Part shown: positions 10,295 through 20,739 of the stretch, piece by piece
Numbering within the stretch: the first letter of the stretch is position 1
Layout: each line of letters starts with the position of its first letter
Assembly (NCBI RefSeq): GCF_003255815.1
Contig: NC_037683.1
Location: 77,559,440 to 77,623,439, forward strand
Reading direction: 5' to 3'
DNA length: 64,000 nucleotides
From: Theropithecus gelada
Taxonomy: Eukaryota > Chordata > Mammalia > Primates > Cercopithecidae
Notes under the pieces: generated by a model
The model's input: the letters and a program-made list of their open reading frames with translations, nothing else
Told to the model about the DNA's origin: nothing
The model's database searches: none
Program-made: the position numbers and the translations under genes

Positions 10295-10366
10295 AGCTGT
10301 TTTTTTTTTTTCTAATCAAAGATCATATATTACCTTTGGTTGTCATATCTCTTTAGCCTACTTCAA
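10295..10366 (-). mobile_element. L1M fragment, left of inserted segment B
   Basis: CATATATTACCTTTGGTTGTCATATCTC belongs to an old L1M sequence seen on the minus strand. The element continues at about 10756 and again after the Alu at 11162, so segment B interrupts it. Confidence 0.6.
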
Positions 10367-10755
10367 CAGACTTTTTTCATTGTCTGTTGTTTTCCCAGGG
10401 ATAAATCTAAGTAAAGGAATGATAGAGGAAAATAACATTTTAAATCAGTGTCAGTATTGTAAAATGTATGATGTGGCAGTGAGAAAAACACACAGCTAGC
10501 TAACCCGCTGACCAAGCAAGCTCTAATCTAAGCTCTAGATTAACACCAGTTGAAATAGCCAACCACAAACAGTAAAATATAAACATGAAACTTGATGTAT
10601 TATTTAAAGTGCATTAATTTTTCAACCGCCCAGGTTCTCACAATACATTATCTTTCTTAAACCAGGTCTTTACAAGAGACACCAACCTTAAGTGACACAA
10701 AAGAGTTTTTTAATCCCAATTAGTTTGGTGTCCTTTGTTGATATTATTCTTTGTT
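10367..10755 (+). repeat. Segment B: inverted copy of 12610-13006, inserted in an L1M
   Basis: The reverse complement of 12610-13006 matches this stretch at roughly 95 percent by eye. The shared sequence starts CAGACTTTTTTCATTG and ends GATATTATTCT. The main length difference is a short palindromic insert in the other copy. Because an L1M sequence is split by this segment, B is the derived copy. Confidence 0.9.
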
Positions 10756-10802
10756 TTCTTCCAGTTCCTCTACCTTTCTTTGTGTTTCATGAAAAAATAC
10801 AC

Positions 10803-10882
10803 TGATATATATGTATATATTATATATGTATATAATATATAATACAAAAATATATAACTATATATAAATAAATATATATATA
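10803..10882. repeat. AT-rich tract serving as degenerate tail of the following Alu
   Basis: It lies between the target duplication ACACTGATAT at 10799-10808 and the Alu body at 10883, where a minus-strand Alu has its tail. TATATA and TATAAATA units replace the usual T-run. Confidence 0.75.
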
Positions 10883-11160
10883 TTTTTCGAGATGGCTGCA
10901 CAGTCGCCCAGGCTGGAGTGCAGTGGCGCAATCTCAGCTCACTGCAACCTCTGCCTCCCGGGTTCAAGCAGTTCTCTGCCTCCTCATCCTGAGTAGCTGG
11001 ATTACAGGTGCCTGCCACCACGCCCGGCAACTTTTGTATTTTTAGTAGAGACGGGGTTTCACCATCTTGGCCAGGCTGGTCTTGAACTCCTGACCTCGTG
11101 ATTCACCCGCCTCGGCCTCCCAAAGTGCTGGGATTACAGGTGTGAGCCACCGTGCCCAGC
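10883..11160 (-). mobile_element. Alu element (AluS-like), minus strand, target duplication ACACTGATAT
   Basis: Runs from CGAGATGGCTGCACAGTCGC to CGTGCCCAGCC. ACACTGATAT occurs at 10799-10808 and 11162-11171, flanking tail plus body. The host sequence on both sides is the same old L1M. Confidence 0.95.
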
Positions 11161-11161
11161 C

Positions 11162-11900
11162 ACACTGATATTTTTAAAGAGTTCAGGTGAGTTGTCTTTT
11201 TCCACACTCTGGTTTGTCTGATCATTTCTTCATGATTGGATTCAGGTTAAACATTTTTGACAAGAATACCATGTAGGTGATTTGTGTACCACCCATTGCA
11301 TTATACCCAGAAGTACTGAATTTTGCTTCCTTCTAGTATTTGTGATGGTATATTTGATCACCTGTTTAAGGTGGTGTCACCAGATCTCTGCATTGTGAAG
11401 GACAATTTTCTTTCAAAATGTGTAAGTAATCTTGTGCAAATATCTTGTCCTCCAACAATCTTTCATAGCATCCATTGATGATACTTGTCAGAATCAGTTT
11501 TTACATGGTTGGTTGCATAGTGGGGATTTTCTGATTCTTTTATTCCTGCTATGTTTATTAACTGGTATTCTTCTGGAGAGAGGATCTTCTCTCCCTTCTC
11601 TTTTTGTGAATCACTACGGAATCACTCATGAATTATTTTTAAAATTAGTGTGCTATAATTCATTACCATCATTATTGTTTGTGATGCTCAAATTGTCCCA
11701 AATTTGACCAGTAGGAACCCCTTGAAGTAAATTATTGTGTCTTTATGACATGGTCCCATTAAGTACTTCCATGCTTACAGGCATAACAAGATGTTCTAGG
11801 CTCACGTGAACTTGCATGCCCCAGACCTGGAATCATGCATTTTCCCAAGAAGCTCAAGTCCCTCTTAGTGGGGAATATTTGGAAAACTGGTGGAAAGGGT
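11162..11900 (-). mobile_element. L1M fragment, minus strand, continuing after the Alu
   Basis: Old L1M landmarks in reverse: TTCTTCATGATTGGATTCAGG, GACAAGAATACCATG, AAGGTGGTGTCACCAG, CAAATTGTCCCAAATTTGAC, GAACCCCTTGAAG and TCTAGGCTCACGTG. No intact frame. Continuous with 10295-10366 before the insertions. Confidence 0.7.
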
Positions 11901-12609
11901 GTTCTTGTTGACTGTGGGATGTCGTTGCTTGTAAGCCCTTTCCACGGACAGAGTTAGGATATATATTAGAGAAAGATAGTGAGTTCCAATTAAAATATGT
12001 TACCGAGTTCTTCCTCACACTCTCTTATTGCACACTTGTCAGTGTTTTCAGAAACATCGTGTATTTTTATTTGCTCTATGACAAAGAAGAGTTACTTTTA
12101 GTTTTATGTTTCTAAGATAATAGAAATTAGTTTTAAAATTGATCACTTACTACATGTAAATTTTTAATGAGGGGAGGTGAATGTGTTCTTATTTATCTGA
12201 GCCACTGGGTGAGCAGGGAGGACAGGGTGCAGTTGGCAACTTACTAGCTTCGCTAGGATTTGTGTGTGAAGGATCTTGGTTATATTGTTATTTCCCCTAC
12301 TTCCTGCTCCAACAGTTACTCGCTGTAATTAGACTGGTAGAAATGCGTTTTTCAAAGCATCTGGGAAATCAGTTTTATGATCCCCACTTGAAGCACATTT
12401 GACACAACTATTTAAATATTTAAGACAATTTTACATTTGTAGTACCCGGAGGAGTATATAATTGGGAAGATTTTCATTAGAAGAGTGTTTTATTTTACTT
12501 CAGGGCTTCTGACATTTCTTGCTGGGCTCTGCTGTCCTTGGAGACAAAGAGAGTTAGTTATTCATTAGCGTCTGTGGGTTACTCATTATTGTTGGTCAGG
12601 AAAAAAAGA

Positions 12610-13006
12610 CAGAATAATATCAACAGAGGACACCAAACTAATTGGGATTAAAAAACTCTTCTGTGTCACTTAAGGTTGGTGTCTCTTGTAAAGACCTGGT
12701 TTAAGAAAGATAATGTATCGTGAGAACCTGGGAAGTCGAAAAATTAATGCACTTTAAATAATACATCAAATTTCATGTTTATTTTTTTACTGCTTGTGGT
12801 TGGCTATTTCAACTGGTTTTAATCTAGAGCTTAGGTTAGAGCTTGCTTGGTCAGTGGGTTAGCTAGCTGTGTGTTTTTCTCACTGCCACATCATACATTT
12901 TACAATACTGACACAGATTTAAAATGTTACTTTCCTATACTTAGGAAAAGTATTTCCTTTACTTAGATTTATCCCTGGGAAAACAACAGACAATGAAAAA
13001 AGTCTG
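12610..13006 (-). repeat. Segment C: probable source of the inverted duplicate
   Basis: Inverted partner of 10367-10755. It sits in otherwise unique intron sequence with no repeat boundary, which fits an ancestral locus. Compared with B it carries extra bases near 12930-12950 forming a small palindrome (ATACTT / AAGTAT). Confidence 0.88.
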
Positions 13007-13582
13007 CTAACACTGGTGTGTGTACCGTGTTGAATGCAACATGGTTAGAACTGGGATAAGAGTGACAATTGGGGTCCCGCAGTTTTGAAGAGATGCGGTT
13101 AATGTATCACCTAAAGAAAGTTGGGGCAAAATCCTTGGTTATTTTTTTTCACTTCTGCTTTTTAATCATTTATATTTTCTTGCACTTCCAATGTGGCTTC
13201 CTGCAGAATTAGAGCAAATAAAGTTAATATTCCATAAAAGGTTCCAAAAATAACCAAACAGCAAAGACCAAAGGCATTATTCCAGTTGAAGTAGCCAGAG
13301 TTTTCATTTTGTCTCGCCAACAAGTCAGGTGAAACACAATGTTTACTTTTGTTTGCTCTCTGAGCTACACAGGGTCCACTTTGTATGATTTATTGATGCC
13401 GTGTACCAATCAAATTGATGATGGATTTCCAAGTGATACTCAATCGCAGGCATGATTTGTTCCAATTATAAAAGGGGATTTGTCAGTCTTGTAACTACAT
13501 CTTTAAAATAATCTACTCCGTTAATACCCTTCCCCACTTGAAATGCTACAGGATATGAAGCTGAAATGTAACTTTCATGAGT
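13007..13582. other. Unique intronic sequence
   Basis: No recognised repeat and no credible coding frame in this stretch. Confidence 0.4.
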
Positions 13583-13596
13583 CACCTATAGCATTT

Positions 13597-13944
13597 TCTT
13601 TTTCCCCTTCCCCTTCCCCATCCTCTTCCCCCTTCCCTTCCCCCTTCCCTTACCTTTTCTTTTCTTCTCTTTTCTTTCAGTCTTACTCTGTTGCCCAGTG
13701 CAGTGGCACTATCTGGGCTCACTGCAACCTCCACCTCCCGGGTTCAGGCGATTTTCCAGCCTCAGCCTCCCAAGTAGCTGGGACCACAGGCTCGTGCTAC
13801 CACCGGCTAATTTTTGTATTTTTTGTAAAGATGGGGTTTCTCCATGTTGCTCAGGCTGGGCTTGAACTCCTGAGCTCAAAGTGATCCATCTGGCTTGGCC
13901 TTCCAAAGTGCTAGGATTACAGGCATGAACCACTGTTCCTGGCC
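13597..13944 (-). mobile_element. Alu, minus strand, with long CCCTT-type pyrimidine tail
   Basis: The body is 13678-13944. The tail at 13597-13677 has mutated into CCCCTTCCCC and TTTTCTTTTC units. ACCTATAGCAT (13583-13593) and ACCTGTAGCAT (13946-13956) are the target duplication. A pure pyrimidine run of this length can adopt a triplex (H-DNA) form. Confidence 0.92.
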
Positions 13945-13974
13945 AACCTGTAGCATCTTCTAAGGCGGTTAAAG

Positions 13975-14134
13975 GACTTGGACTTATAGAGTACTTTGTA
14001 GTTCACAAACTTTCATGTTGATTATCTCATGTGATTTGATTAAAGGCAGCATCCTGTGAGATGGGGCAAGTGTAACTGGCCACATTTTAGGGATGAAGAC
14101 ACCAAGGCTCAGGTTGCTGGTGATCTCATTCTTT
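13975..14134 (-). mobile_element. MIR fragment, minus strand, cut by an Alu
   Basis: ATTATCTCATGTGATTTGA, CCTGTGAGATGGGGCAAG and CATTTTAGGGATGAAGACAC follow the reversed MIR core order. The right end is interrupted by the Alu whose target duplication is ATCTCATTCTTT. Confidence 0.6.
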
Positions 14135-14318
14135 TTAAAAATATTTGTTTATTTATTTACTTACTTATTTATAGAGACTGGGTCTTGCTCTGTCTCCCAG
14201 GCCAGAGTGCAGTGGCACGATCATAGCTCACTGCAGCCTTGAACTGCTGGGCTCAAGTGATCCTCCCACCTCAGCTTCCCATGTAGCTGAGACCATAGGG
14301 GTGTATCACCACACCTGG

Positions 14319-14366
<48 letters not shown>

Positions 14367-14491
14367 TTTTGTAGAGTAGGGATCTTCCTGTGTTGCCCAG
14401 GATGGTCTCAAATTCCTAGGTTCAAACGATCCTTCCACCTTGGCCTCCCAAAGTGCTGGGATTACAGGTGTGAGCCACCATGCCCTGCCCA
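14135..14491 (-). mobile_element. Alu (AluJ-like), minus strand, with internal AT microsatellite
   Basis: Bounded by ATCTCATTCTTT at 14123-14134 and 14492-14503. Both monomers are recognisable. A pure AT run of about 43 bases (14321-14364) sits inside the left monomer where GGCTAATTTTT normally lies. Confidence 0.93.
14321..14364. repeat. (AT)n microsatellite inside an Alu
   Basis: Uninterrupted alternating AT of about 21 units, self-complementary and able to extrude as a cruciform. Expected to vary in length. Confidence 0.92.
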
Positions 14492-15069
14492 ATCTCATTC
14501 TTTGTGTGCTGTGTGGTTTTACATTGAGTAGGACCCAACGATCTTAGATCTTTTGCTATAGGAGTTCGGAGAAATCTTTCTCCTTCTCTCTATTGGAATA
14601 GAGGGTGCTGCCATTCCTTAAAAAGTATACTTTTAAAAACTCAAACCATTTAGCTGTCGTTTCCATCCATGAGCTGAGGAAATGGGCACTTACTCCTGTT
14701 TTTGAAAATTTTTCTTGACAGTTTTCAACAATTGGCCCCTCTGAGCATGGAGAGCGTTGTCTACTCGGGAGGAGTTAGGCAGCTGTTTTTGTGTGGCCAC
14801 CTGAGTGACACTGGTATATGCATAAGCACCTTTCCATACCTTTATATGAAGTCTGTAAACCCAGGCAGGCAGATACTATGAATGTGAATAGATTTGCTAC
14901 TTCTGACTTGTCACGTTTTAAAGACACAATGGATGGTGACTTGTATTTAGTGCTTATTTTCATGGCTGCCTTATTTGAATAATGAAAGTCGTAAAAAGTT
15001 TGTAATTGGATCTGACATAATAAACAAGCTACAAAATGCAACTTGTGGTATAGGAGCTTGCTACTCAAG

Positions 15070-15195
15070 TATAATCTGAGGACCAGCAGTTTTAGCCTCC
15101 TCCAGGACCTGGTTAGAAATACACAGGGCCACTCCAGACCTCCTGAATCAGAATGTGCATTTTAACAAGATTCCCAAGTGATTCGTGTGCACAGG
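15070..15195 (+). mobile_element. MER5A-like hAT-Charlie fragment
   Basis: GGACCAGCAG, CTGAATCAGAATGTGCATTT, TAACAAGATTCCCAAGTGAT recall the MER5A non-autonomous element. Diverged; the TIR is not clear at either end. Confidence 0.6.
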
Positions 15196-15779
15196 GCTGG
15201 CTTCATGGATGTGTGAGTAGTCACTTCACAGGGTCCTGCACTCAGAAGGGGTGCCCTGTGCTTAGGGTTTAGTGTTCTGTGGTCACCTTCTTGACATTCT
15301 TAATAATTTTGTTTTTGAATCTGTTTTTTGCAAGTGAAGTCCCATGGGACACTGGAGCAGTTAATGCGTGGTCTCATCCCATGCCAGGATGACCACTGAC
15401 TCTTCCACTTCCACCCAATATTCACTGCCACCCTCTGCTTCTGGCAGGGATGGGGCCTTGCAGGAGGGTATGAGGAAGGTGTAGTGGGGTGTGTGTGCCC
15501 CATGTGCCCAATTGCCAGTGAGGCTCTGGGCACCTTTGGGGGTCTGCACTTGCCCTGAGAGTATCCCTGTGCAGAAGGAACCCAATCAATGTTCAGTAGC
15601 AAATGAAAAAACACCCCAACAAGTCCAGAGAGAGAGACCTAAGAAGAAAGGAAAAAGCTGCTTTCTTGCTTTTTGATCAAGGGACGCAGCATTTTTATTT
15701 TGCACTGGTCCCCACAAATTATGTGACTGACTTTGCAAGTGCACATTGACATTCAAGAAGCACTGCTATAGGGAAACAA

Positions 15780-15905
15780 CATAGACATTGGAGCCAAGAC
15801 CCACTGTCCAGTTCAGGCTTTACCACTATGGTGACCTTTACAAGGTACCAGGCCTCCTGCCTCAGTTTCCTCATCTGGAAGATGGGGGATAATGTATTAT
15901 CCTCA
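15780..15905 (+). mobile_element. MIR fragment, plus strand
   Basis: GCCTCAGTTTCCTCATCTGGAAGATGGGG-type sequence with the preceding TTACCAC...GTGACCTTTACAAGGTACC matches the MIR core on the plus strand. Confidence 0.6.
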
Positions 15906-16334
15906 TTCACAAATGGGCAGAGTCTAGGCAAAAGGCAGACTCGGCCACATGTCCTGGAGTAGGAGAAAGTCCTGTGCAAGGACATGCTCTTTTCTTTGGT
16001 TTCATGAGGCTGATGAACAAAGCTGCACATTATGGCCTGAAGGTGGAACGGAGGTGCAGGGCAGGGTACGAAATGGGACAAGAAGGCCAAGCACCAGGTT
16101 TTTCAGATTCATGGGAGCATTTGGAAATTTGGAGTCAAGAAGCTGAGAAAGACAGAGATTGGGGATCTTAAGTAGGGAGGAGAGTGAGCATCAGAGAACC
16201 TTCAAGTTAGGTGGATTGACTTGTCAAGTAGTCACCCACTTGCGTGGAAATCTCTGGCACACGTGAGATGGTGGAACAGAAAATGGCATTTGCTTTTGAG
16301 GTTGAAATTAGGTGATAAATACAAAAATACATTT

Positions 16335-16630
16335 ATTTATTTATTTATGACAAGGTCTTGCTCTGTCACCCAGGATGGAGTGCATTGGCACCATCATAGC
16401 TCACTGCAGCCTTGAACTCCTGAGTTCAAGTGATGATTCCACCTCAGCCTCCCAGGTAGTGGGGACGACAGGCATGAGCCACCATGCCCAGCTAATTATT
16501 TTATTTTTCTGTAGAGATGGGTTCTCCCTGTGTTGCCCAGGCTGGTCTCAAATTCCTGGGCTTAAGTGACCCTCCTGCCTCAGCCTCCCAAAATGCTGGA
16601 ATTACAGGCATGAGCCACCAGGCCTGGTGG
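16335..16630 (-). mobile_element. Alu (AluJ-like), minus strand
   Basis: Tail of ATTT units, both monomers, end at GGCCTGGTG. Target duplication AAAATACATTT (16324-16334) and AAAATGCATTT (16632-16642). Confidence 0.93.
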
Positions 16631-16999
16631 GAAAATGCATTTTAAGTGGCAAACTGGTAGGGCAGGTAAAGTGTTGTCATTTCTTGATTACACATCCCTG
16701 TGAGGTAGTATAGATCTCTAAAACCCACAGCAACTGCGCTGCACAAGAACGCCTCGCTCCACTTCCATCTTCAGTCTTGTGACTTGTCTTTTGAAATAAA
16801 GGCCTACAGCTTAGTCATAACTCCCCAGTCTAGGCAGTATGAAAAGCTACTTGATATATGAATTTAGAATCCTAAAAGCTCTATATTTTCAGTCTACTTC
16901 AAAAACTAAGAGAAAAAAATATAAACCACAGTACCCATGCACTGAGGTGAAATAAAGTATTTTAAACCTGTATCTCCCATCTAAAGATTTTACTTTATT

Positions 17000-17125
17000 T
17001 AGGTAGGGTGATCATATAATTTGTTATACAAACTAGGACACTGTCAGGACTTAAACGAGGCCCTATTAATAATTATGCATGGGACTATCCTGGCTGAACC
17101 AGAATGTCAGGTCACCTGACATTTG
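17000..17125. repeat. hAT-like fragment ending in a 17-bp palindrome
   Basis: TAGGGTGATCATATAATTTG resembles the terminus of an old DNA transposon. TGTCAGGTCACCTGACA at 17105-17121 is a perfect inverted repeat around one base, containing an AGGTCA half-site and a CACCTG E-box. Assignment to a family is uncertain. Confidence 0.4.
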
Positions 17126-17309
17126 GGGAAAGTTTCATTACATTTAGATTCAGAATCTTAACGGCCTTCAGGTCAAGTCATTCAACCTACTTGAAAGGAT
17201 TAGGCTCATGTAAGTTAATAGTAAAATTACTTCTTGGGGCCAGTGAGTGATTATTAGTGTATTACATAAAACACACAAGTTTTTGGTTATTCTAGAGTTG
17301 AAAATAAAA

Positions 17310-17520
17310 CAGCTAGCAATTATTTAGCATTTTATATATTCTAGAACTGTGCTTAGCTTTATATATCTTAATTTAATCCCCTATAACCCTATGAGGTATT
17401 CCTGTTGAAAATAAGAGAACAGAGAGGCTTGAGAAGATTAAGAAACTTGTCCAAGCACACCCAGCAGGACGTGGATATTTTTTACCCCATGTTGCGCTGA
17501 CTTCACAGCCCTAAATATTT
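17310..17520 (-). mobile_element. MIR, minus strand
   Basis: GAACTGTGCTTAGCTTTATA, TTAATCCCCTATAACCCTATG, TTGAGAAGATTAAGAAACTT and CCAAGCACACCCAGC follow the reversed MIR order over nearly its full length. Confidence 0.75.
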
Positions 17521-17827
17521 CCATAGGATGTTGGTTTGTTTTTTGGCAGAGATTGCCTCAAAAGGTTAGGTTCTTGGCAATTGGGAATGATTTCCTGAAA
17601 GATACATTATGTCTACCAGAATTTCTACTATGTGTGGTGGTGTAGTGTCTGGTATATATTTATTTTGAAAAGAACAGCAAGCTGAAGCAGAGAAACCACT
17701 GCCAATTAAATTGTTGCAGGTGTTTGTGTCTATTTGAGTTAAAAGTGCCACTCGCAACTTGCTTAAAATAGTGGTTTTGGTGCAGTCAGGTAGGCAATTA
17801 GAACTGAAAGGGAAAAATAGAGTAATG

Positions 17828-18130
17828 GCCAACTTTCTGAGCGCTTACTCTGGGTTAGCCATTGCACTGAGCTCAGTTGCTTGGCTGCGTGATGAGGGCA
17901 CAATCGGCAAGGCCTTCTATGATGGCCCTGGAGCTCATTTTCTCCTTAATTCTCATAAATGAGAATTTTATGAGATCCCCTGCATTATTAGATTAAGAAA
18001 ATGAAGTGTTGAAGAGATGAAGTAACTTAGCCATGGTCACATGGCCAGTATGTGGCAAAGCTGGGAACTGAATCCAGGTTTGCTCTGACCCCACGGTCTT
18101 GTATCTTAAACATTTTACTGTGTACTGTTG
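17828..18130 (-). mobile_element. MIR, minus strand, with insertion
   Basis: GAGCGCTTACTCTGGGTTAG, ATTCTCATAAATGAGAATTT, GAAGAGATGAAGTAACTTAG and GCAAAGCTGGGAACTGAATCC give reversed MIR structure, with extra sequence between the first two blocks. Confidence 0.7.
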
Positions 18131-18528
18131 GGATGTCAGAGAGCCTTGTTTCTGGTAGCATTATGGTGAGCAAAGCGGGAGATCAGTGCTTTCTACTGCA
18201 ACGCATTGATTCCCCAAGTACCTTATTCAAGACTTTTGGTCTTGCAGGTACCTGAAACCCACTGTGCTCCCTTATGTAAAAGGGGATTTAATTATACAAA
18301 CCCAGGGGGTGTCTCATGGCACCTAAGAGGAGGATGTACAGCCAGATATTTTGAGAGACTATAAGAATATGCCACTTCCTTATGCTCCTTCTTCCTAGGC
18401 AACATGATCTTTTCTGTGGTTCTCTTTATACATCATTTCATTCTTCTCCCTGGAGATAACTTTTCTGTTTTTTTAGTGTCTGTGTTAGTCAGAGTTCTAC
18501 AGGGGAACAGAACCAATAGGATATATAC

Positions 18529-19019
18529 CATTGACCTTTGAACAATATGGAGGTTAGGGGTGCTTACACCCCATGCAGTTGAAATTTGTGTGTAACTTCT
18601 GATACCCCCAAAACATAACTACTAGTAGCCTACTGTTGACCAGAAGCCTTGCTGATAACATAGTTGATTAACATGTATTTTGTATGTTATTGTATGTATT
18701 GTATACTGTATGCTGACAATAAAGTAAGCCAGAGAAAAGAAAATGTTACTGAGAAACAGAAGTTACTTCCTGCCTTCCCGCTCCTATATTTTGCCTATTT
18801 TCTAATATTTTTATTAATAAGAAAAATATATTTACTGTTCATTAAGTAGAAGTGGATCATCATAAAAGTCTTCATTCTCATTATCTTCACATTGAGCAGG
18901 CTGAGGAGGAGGAGGAAGAGGAAGGGTTGATTTTGCTGTCTCAGGGGTGGCTGAGGCAGAATAATTTATATTTAAGTGGATCTGTGCGGTTCAAACCTGT
19001 GTTGTTCAAGGGTCAGTTG
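18529..19019. mobile_element. Tigger/pogo-type non-autonomous DNA transposon with terminal inverted repeats
   Basis: Left end CATTGACCTTTGAACAA and right end GTTGTTCAAGGGTCAGTTG are inverted copies of each other with few differences. Internal CTACTGTTGACCAGAAGCC and ACTGTATGCTGACAATAAAG also fit this family. About 490 bases; no transposase frame. Exact subfamily not named. Confidence 0.65.
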
Positions 19020-19020
19020 T

Positions 19021-19021
19021 G

Positions 19022-19053
<32 letters not shown>
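19021..19053 (+). repeat. (AC)n microsatellite
   Basis: About 15 AC units followed by AGAG units at the junction of Tigger-type and LTR-like sequence. Confidence 0.92.
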
Positions 19054-19056
<3 letters not shown>

Positions 19057-19254
19057 ATTGAGAGAGAGATTGATTTATTATGAGTAATAGGCTCATGCAA
19101 TAAAGAAGGCTGAGAAGTCTTACCATCTGCAGTCAGCAAGCTGGAGACCCAGGAGAGCCACGGGTATAGTTCCAGTCTGAGGCTGAAGGCAGAAGGAGAC
19201 CAGTGGTCTGGCTCAGAGATCATCAGGGAGAGTGAATTCATTAGGCTGCAAAAA

Positions 19255-19627
19255 GTTTGATTTCTGTTTATTATCAGACTCTATTGTCTTCTTGGTTTGT
19301 GTGCTTCATGAAGCAAGCTGCCATGCTGGAAAGGCCTGTGTGACCTCTGGCCAACAGACAGAATAATTGGGGGCTCAGTCCAGCTGCCTTTGAGAAACTG
19401 CATTCTGTCAACAACCCTGTGAGCTTGGAAGCAGATGCTTCCCCATTTGAACCTTCAGATGGGGCTCTAGCTGACAACTCAATTACATCCTAGGGAGACC
19501 CTGAAGCAGAGGACCCAACCAAGCCTTGCTCAGATTGCTGACCATGGAGACTGAGATGATAAATGTGTATTGTTTTAAGCCACTAAGTTGATGCTAATTT
19601 GTGATGTAGCAATAGATAATTAGTACA
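19255..19627 (+). mobile_element. MLT1-type MaLR LTR, plus strand, 3' part
   Basis: GTGAGCTTGGAAGCAGATGC, GAGACCCTGAAGCAGAGGAC, TTTTAAGCCACTAAGTTGAT and AGCAATAGATAATTAGTACA are classic MLT1 3' landmarks in order. A solo LTR fragment with no retroviral gene. Confidence 0.75.
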
Positions 19628-19704
19628 GTTATTGTCTGGGCTTTCCTCTTTTAAGATATACTAGAAAATTAGGCAAAATGTAGGAGCAGGAAGGCGGGAA
19701 GTAA

Positions 19705-19920
19705 CTTCTGTCAAGGGCCTGTGATACACCAGACATGGTGATAGGCTCTAAGAGTCAGCAGTGCCAACTGGCAAGGTTTTCTCTATTATCTCCATTTTAG
19801 AAATGTGGAAACCAGTATTCAGAGAAGCGAAATTACTTGTTTAAGATCACATGGCTGATAAGAGGCGTCTAGAGCCAGGGTGGGAATGCATGTCTGTCTT
19901 ACTGCAGAGCGCTGGTTTCT
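19705..19920 (-). mobile_element. MIR, minus strand
   Basis: CACCAGACATGGTGATAGGC, TATTATCTCCATTTTAGAAA, GATCACATGGCTGATAAGAG and GGTGGGAATGCATGTCTGTC follow the reversed MIR. Confidence 0.7.
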
Positions 19921-20502
19921 TCCACACATTTGGCTAATTCCCATGAACCATTACAAACACCTGTGTGGCATTTTTGCCTAGAGAAAAGGACTAAACAAAG
20001 ACAGTTGATCTTTAAGCATTTATATGTACTTTGTTTGGGCTTGTTTCCAGGTCTCACTTTCCACCCACCTCGTTGTGTGTTCCCACCAGATATTTGTTTG
20101 TTTCTCCTGTCCTGCCCTCCATCTAAACCTGTGCTTCACAACACTATTTTTAAACCCTCTTTATTATTCTTAAACAAAATTAATAGACAGTATTATTTAC
20201 CAATACTACTAATCCTAAATAAGAATCACGAAATAAAATGGACATAGGTTTTAAACTTGGATCAAGACTGGTGGGACAGGTCTTGTCACATGATTTGTGC
20301 AGATGGTATATAATATCTGCGGGCAGGGAGGGTATGTCTATGGTTTACATTGATGACAGGCTGAGAAAAGAAGATCACAAATCTCAAGTGGAAGAATTGA
20401 ACTTAGACATTGAGAGGAGCTCCCTTAGAGTGATGCAGAGACATTTAACATGTTTCACGTGAAGGATTGGAGTTGCTTTGTCTGTCGATTTTAATAAGGA
20501 GT

Positions 20503-20729
20503 GATTCTCTTGGACATGGTTAGGGGAACATCACACACCGGGGCCTATTGTGGGGAGGGGGGAGGGGGGAGGGATGGCATTGGGAGTTATAACTGATGTA
20601 AATGACGAGTTGATGGGTGCTGACGAGTTGATGGGTGCAGCACACCAGCATGGCACATATATACATATGTAACAAACCTGCATGTTGTGCACATGTACCC
20701 TAGAACTTAAAGTATAATAATAATAAAAA
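20503..20729 (+). mobile_element. 5'-truncated young L1PA 3' end
   Basis: About 227 bases: GGGGAACATCACACACC, a G-rich tract, GTAACAAACCTGCATGTTG, CATGTACCCTAGAACTTAAA and a short A tail. AAGGAGT at 20496-20502 and 20730-20736 is the target duplication. An 18-bp unit TGACGAGTTGATGGGTGC is tandemly doubled at about 20603-20638. Low divergence points to a late-primate copy. Confidence 0.92.
20552..20573 (+). other. Potential G-quadruplex in the L1 3' UTR
   Basis: Four G-runs of 4, 6, 6 and 3 bases separated by single A residues. This meets the standard intramolecular G4 pattern with one-base loops, on the GLIS3 sense strand. G-rich 3' UTRs are a known trait of primate L1. Confidence 0.85.
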
Positions 20730-20739
20730 AAGGAGTCGT

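Larger units (their letters stand above)
18483..19250 (-). mobile_element. MaLR/LTR-like repeat split by a Tigger-type element
   Basis: The left piece TGTGTTAGTCAGAGTTC...AACCAATAGG (18483-18528) and the right piece 19020-19250 (GATTTATTATGAGTAATAGG, CTGGAGACCCAGGAGAGCC) belong to the same family as 7078-7660. The insert at 18529-19019 separates them. An AC microsatellite lies at the start of the right piece. Confidence 0.55.

Noticed and set aside
10367..13006. B and C as two terminal inverted repeats of one large DNA transposon
   Set aside because: B sits inside an L1M, no target duplication borders the pair, and the spacer is L1M, Alu and unique sequence rather than a transposase.
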